Below, in pieces: positions 23,574 to 25,351 of a DNA stretch of 25,351 nucleotides. The position numbers and the translations under genes were made by a program. Numbering within the stretch: position 1 is the stretch's first letter; each line of letters starts with the position of its first letter. Under the pieces are notes generated by a model, which was given only the letters and a program-made list of their open reading frames with translations, ran no database searches and was not told where the DNA came from. The stretch is from CAVPDE01 sp964580575 (GTDB lineage Bacteria; Desulfobacterota; DSM-4660; Desulfatiglandales; HGW-15), in contig CAZOLJ010000066.1 of the NCBI GenBank assembly GCA_964580575.1, positions 1-25,351 on the forward strand, written 5' to 3'.

Positions 23574-23821
23574 CAGGCAGCCGTTTGCTTCTTGATCTTG
23601 ATTTCGGTGTTGTCAATCGGAGGTATTTGCAGATTCTTATACACACGAAACAGAATCCATTCCTCCAGAACTTCCTCCAACTCATTCCTGCACTTCTCCA
23701 GAGTCGGAGCATTCGAGTAGACGCCGGGGCATTCTTTAATCTCACCGTAATACGTTCCATCGTCTTGGAGAATTTCGTATTTGGCGTGCTCCATCGCTGT
23801 CTCAATATACTTTCTGATCAT
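23573..23821 (-). CDS. hicB: HicB-type antitoxin, short form (cassette gene)
   Basis: The 82-residue protein has the partially degraded RNase H-like HicB core: YEILQDDGTYYGEIKECPGV followed by YSNAPTLEKCRNELEEVLEE. There is no clear C-terminal ribbon-helix-helix or helix-turn-helix, so DNA binding for autorepression is doubtful. The chosen start is the ATG at 23821, seven bases after AAGGA; an in-frame ATG at 23827 is too close to it. Only 22 nt separate the gene from the R' box of attC C, which leaves no room for its own promoter. Confidence 0.9.
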   Translation of the reverse strand: MIRKYIETAMEHAKYEILQDDGTYYGEIKECPGVYSNAPTLEKCRNELEEVLEEWILFRVYKNLQIPPIDNTEIKIKKQTAA

Positions 23822-23843
23822 GTCCATTCCTTTCCATTTCGCA

Positions 23844-23900
23844 CCCCAACGACGAAATCAGCCGCGCGGGTTTCGCGTCGGCTGAAGTGAGGGGTTCGGC
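23844..23900 (-). repeat. attC-like site C (between mazEF and hicBA cassettes)
   Basis: Minus strand: R'' GCCGAAC (23900-23894), spacer CCCTCACTT, L'' CAGCCG, extrahelical A, CGCG, loop AAACC, CGCG, L' CGGCTG, spacer ATTTCGTC, R' GTTGGGG (23850-23844). The stem pairs perfectly apart from the bulged A, a feature that directs strand choice in attC recombination. It begins 2 nt after the mazF stop. Confidence 0.82.
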
Positions 23901-23902
23901 CT

Positions 23903-24238
23903 TCAATAAATACAGGCATCAAGGATCGACAAGACTTCGTCGAGCAGATCCTCCGAGGCCCTTCCAATCGACTTGGCCTGCCGTGCGCGGTAATCGATTG
24001 ACTTGACCTGCTCAACCATCACGAACCCCTTGACATCCGGATTCCCAAGGACGGCTACATGAAAAGGGTATCCTCGATGAGTGGTGGTCAGAGGACAGAC
24101 AATGGCAAGACCGGTTTGTTCATCGAATAGGGTATTGCTTACCACCAGAGCAGGACGGCGTCCCTTTTGCTCATGACCCGACTGGGGGTCGAAGGTGACG
24201 GAGATGAAGTCCCCCTTCCTGGGAACGAATGCTCTCAT
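23903..24238 (-). CDS. mazF: MazF-type endoribonuclease toxin (cassette gene)
   Basis: The 111-residue protein reads FVPRKGDFISVTFDPQSGHE, then QKGRRPALVVSNTLF, CPLTTTHRGYPFHV and VMVEQVKSIDYRAR, a complete MazF/PemK family sequence close in layout to E. coli MazF. It cleaves mRNA at short sites. It directly follows mazE without any gap (TAG then ATG). The following attC C begins 2 nt after its stop. Confidence 0.95.
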   Translation of the reverse strand: MRAFVPRKGDFISVTFDPQSGHEQKGRRPALVVSNTLFDEQTGLAIVCPLTTTHRGYPFHVAVLGNPDVKGFVMVEQVKSIDYRARQAKSIGRASEDLLDEVLSILDACIY

Positions 24239-24487
24239 CTACCAGGCCTCTCTGCCAACTGGTTCGCCCCAAACCGTTTCTTTGGCCTTGTAGCCCTTGG
24301 GTATGCGTGACACCAGTTCTTTTAGACTCTGCCTGCCGCGAATGCGTCTTGCTGGAGCAATAACAATCAGGCCGTCCCGTGCTGTGACGTCTACGTCGTC
24401 ACCTACGGCAAGCCGCGCGTCTTCCAACACCCGTTTAGCAAGCCGCAACCCCTGGCTGTTTCCCCATTTTTGGATTCTCGTGACCAT
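24239..24487 (-). CDS. mazE: MazE-type antitoxin, AbrB-like (cassette gene)
   Basis: The 82-residue protein starts MVTRIQKWGNSQGLRLAKRV, the swapped-hairpin AbrB/MazE DNA-binding domain, and ends in a flexible acidic/aromatic tail (ETVWGEPVGREAW) suited to threading through the toxin. The ATG at 24487 has GGAGGT six bases upstream; a reading frame extending to 24541 would run over the promoter. It neutralises MazF and should repress its own promoter through the GGATAT repeats at 24503-24521. Confidence 0.94.
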   Translation of the reverse strand: MVTRIQKWGNSQGLRLAKRVLEDARLAVGDDVDVTARDGLIVIAPARRIRGRQSLKELVSRIPKGYKAKETVWGEPVGREAW

Positions 24488-24502
24488 GTGGACACCTCCA
24501 AC

Positions 24503-24541
24503 GGATATCCAGAGTATATCCAACCGCTCACGGCCTGTCAA
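24503..24541 (-). promoter_or_regulatory. Promoter and operator-like repeats of the mazEF cassette
   Basis: On the minus strand a perfect -35 TTGACA (24541-24536), a 17-nt spacer and -10 TATACT (24518-24513, five of six matches) form a strong sigma70 promoter within the cassette. GGATATAC (24521-24514) overlaps the -10, and the palindrome GGATATCC (24510-24503) follows; both are candidate MazE binding sites. Confidence 0.8.
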
Positions 24542-24552
24542 GTTCGTCCGGC

Positions 24553-24615
24553 GCCCAACGAGCTGCTCAGGGGCGGGCTTTCTTAAAGCCCGTCCACTGA
24601 AGCGGCAGGTTGGCC
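24553..24615 (-). repeat. attC-like site D (between the two mazEF-type cassettes)
   Basis: Minus strand: R'' GGCCAAC (24615-24609), then CTTCAGTGG pairing with CCCCTGAGC, a central hairpin GGGCTTT-AAGA-AAGCCCG, and R' GTTGGGC (24559-24553), a perfect GTTRRRY. R'' and R' are complementary at six of seven positions. The site is 63 nt long and starts 9 nt after the stop of the toxin gene at 24625. Confidence 0.85.
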
Positions 24616-24624
24616 GCTCTTGCT

Positions 24625-24936
24625 TTATATATCGAGGGCAAAACGAATGGCCCGTCCCACTTCAATCATCTTTGACGGAGGCAACGCCGTGATCACCGGT
24701 CCTATTTTCGCTTTTGAAACAGTCTGCAGGTGGTCGCAATTCACAGCGCAAGCTTGGGGTAGGCCGTCGGCTTTGGAGAGAAGGACCTCGGAAGGAATAT
24801 TGCGGACGGTGGTTGTGATGGGAGCGACAGTAACCTCCCCAAGATATTGCAACACGGAATCGCGTGTCAGGATGAGAATGGGCCGTTTCTTATCAGGAGG
24901 TACGAACCTATACCAACGTATTTCACCGTGCTTCAT
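24625..24936 (-). CDS. MazF/PemK-like toxin, second cassette copy
   Basis: The 103-residue protein has MKHGEIRWYRFVPPDKKRPI, VTVAPITTTVRNIPSEVLL, CAVNCDHLQTVSK and the C-terminal IRFALDI helix of MazF-type toxins. It belongs to a branch distinct from the neighbouring mazF and pairs with a different antitoxin fold (RHH). It overlaps the antitoxin gene by 4 nt (ATGA). Confidence 0.92.
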   Translation of the reverse strand: MKHGEIRWYRFVPPDKKRPILILTRDSVLQYLGEVTVAPITTTVRNIPSEVLLSKADGLPQACAVNCDHLQTVSKAKIGPVITALPPSKMIEVGRAIRFALDI

Positions 24937-25166
24937 TCGTCACCCCAAGCCTGTTCGCTTTCCCAAACCGAAAACTCGTTGGCTGCAACCGGATGCTGTT
25001 CATACCCCCGGCGGTGCTTGCGTTCGAGTTGTTCGAGCTTGTGGCGGGCAAGCGCGTCACGGAGTGCCTTTCTTGCGAAAGCAGAACGGCTTGTGCGGAG
25101 TTCCTTTGAAACTCGGTCCACGGCTTTCACAAGGTCATCATCAAGGGTCATCTGGACAGTTCTCAT
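24933..25166 (-). CDS. Ribbon-helix-helix antitoxin (cassette gene)
   Basis: The 77-residue protein begins MRTVQMTLDDDLVKAVDRVS with SRSAFARKALRDALARHKLE, a canonical RHH (CopG/MetJ-type) DNA-binding fold, then a charged linker and the toxin-binding tail EFSVWESEQAWGDE. It is the antitoxin of the adjacent MazF-like toxin. An inverted repeat overlapping the promoter region (25175-25218) is a plausible operator. The ATG at 25166 follows GGAG (minus strand). Confidence 0.92.
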   Translation of the reverse strand: MRTVQMTLDDDLVKAVDRVSKELRTSRSAFARKALRDALARHKLEQLERKHRRGYEQHPVAANEFSVWESEQAWGDE

Positions 25167-25174
25167 AGGAGATC

Positions 25175-25227
25175 TCTACAATGTGGCCTTTTATAGCTAC
25201 GATAATCCACATTATAGACCTTGTCAA
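25175..25227 (-). promoter_or_regulatory. Promoter and inverted-repeat operator of the RHH-MazF cassette
   Basis: The minus strand has TTGACA (25227-25222), a 17-nt spacer and TATCGT (25204-25199, four of six). TCTATAATGTGG (25218-25207) and CCACATTGTAGA (25186-25175) form an inverted repeat with 11 of 12 positions matching, flanking the -10 region; an inner ATAAT-GTGG-ATTAT dyad is also present. This suits binding of an RHH antitoxin dimer pair. Confidence 0.68.
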
Positions 25228-25237
25228 ATCGATTTTG

Positions 25238-25306
25238 GGCCAACGGTCGGGCTGACAGGTGCGAGGGCGTTTTTTCCGCGCATCCTTGTCCATCCCGTTG
25301 TTGGAC
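25238..25306 (-). repeat. attC-like site E (upstream of the RHH-MazF cassette)
   Basis: Minus strand: R'' GTCCAAC (25306-25300, perfect RYYYAAC), then CGGG, GACA, AGG and TGCG segments. These pair in order with CGCA, CCT, TGTC and CCCG before R' GTTGGCC (25244-25238); central AAAAAA forms the loop region. Interruptions fall as extrahelical bases on one side. The site is 69 nt long. It indicates that another cassette lies beyond the window edge; the last 45 bases contain no recognisable gene. Confidence 0.75.
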
Positions 25307-25351
25307 GAAGCCGCTCCGCGGCGAAACAAAATGACAAATCGGTGTATACTC

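Larger units (their letters stand above)
22014..25306 (-). mobile_element. Integron-type gene cassette array without visible integrase (CALIN-like)
   Basis: Five complete attC-like sites (22832-22900, 23303-23360, 23844-23900, 24553-24615, 25238-25306) and one R''-like box (22014-22020) alternate with five one- or two-gene modules on the minus strand. All sites have the same orientation: R'' lies within 10 nt of the upstream gene's stop codon or overlaps it, and R' precedes the next start. Small cassettes, toxin-antitoxin content and near-absence of spacer DNA are typical of sedentary chromosomal integrons. No tyrosine recombinase gene is in the window, so this is either a cluster lacking an integrase or the distal part of an array that continues beyond 25351. 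Confidence 0.8.

Noticed and set aside
1..25351. CRISPR arrays, insertion sequences, rRNA genes
   Set aside because: No regularly spaced direct repeats, transposase motifs or rRNA-like sequence were found.

Overview
The window reads as a chromosomal segment of a Gram-negative bacterium, most likely a deltaproteobacterium (Desulfobacterota). The reasons are the gene order rimP-nusA-rnpM(ylxR)-infB-ylxP(DUF503)-rbfA-truB-rpsO-pnp-M16 peptidase-dut, an apolipoprotein N-acyltransferase (outer-membrane lipoproteins), a tRNA with an encoded CCA, and fairly high GC in the core genes. The taxonomic placement is inference. No rRNA, CRISPR array or transposase gene was found.

Left edge (1-877, minus strand): a frameshifted DUF262 (GmrSD-type) gene running off the window and a PemK/MazF-like toxin with a very small overlapping antitoxin ORF. 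Next is a minus-strand housekeeping operon, corC-like -> lnt -> prfB (883-4442). It is driven by a good sigma70 promoter (4505-4533), and prfB carries the classical RF2 programmed +1 frameshift.

Central core (4756-18874, plus strand): tRNA-Gly(CCC), then a strong intrinsic terminator that ends only 22 nt before rimP, then the long translation/RNA operon. A downstream set follows: dUTPase, a WalJ/YycJ-like metallo-beta-lactamase-fold protein, a Cys-rich mini-protein, a DUF2889 protein, TrmL and an inositol-monophosphatase-like protein. Two imperfect or perfect palindromic elements built from iterated short oligomers sit in the spacers at 4546-4640 and 10201-10261.

Decay zone (18949-22020): an intact EamA-type exporter and an intact shikimate-kinase-like gene lie among five broken genes. 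These are a Hanks-type protein kinase, an isoprenylcysteine-methyltransferase-like protein, a DUF2238-like membrane protein, a DksA/TraR zinc-finger protein with a nonsense codon and two lost cysteines, and an SDR oxidoreductase lacking its N-terminus.

Right part (22014-25306): the most interesting structure. Five 57-69 nt imperfect palindromes with integron attC architecture separate five single-gene or two-gene modules, all read on the minus strand. From the upstream end they are: RHH antitoxin + MazF, AbrB-type MazE + MazF, HicB + HicA, a VOC/glyoxalase-fold protein, and a class I methyltransferase. A sixth R''-like box abuts the truncated SDR. No integrase gene is visible, so within this window it looks like an integrase-less attC cluster (CALIN) or the distal end of a sedentary integron. 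The toxin-antitoxin modules would be expected to stabilise such an array; the two mazEF-type cassettes carry their own promoters and operator-like repeats, while the hicBA, VOC and methyltransferase cassettes have almost no room for one.
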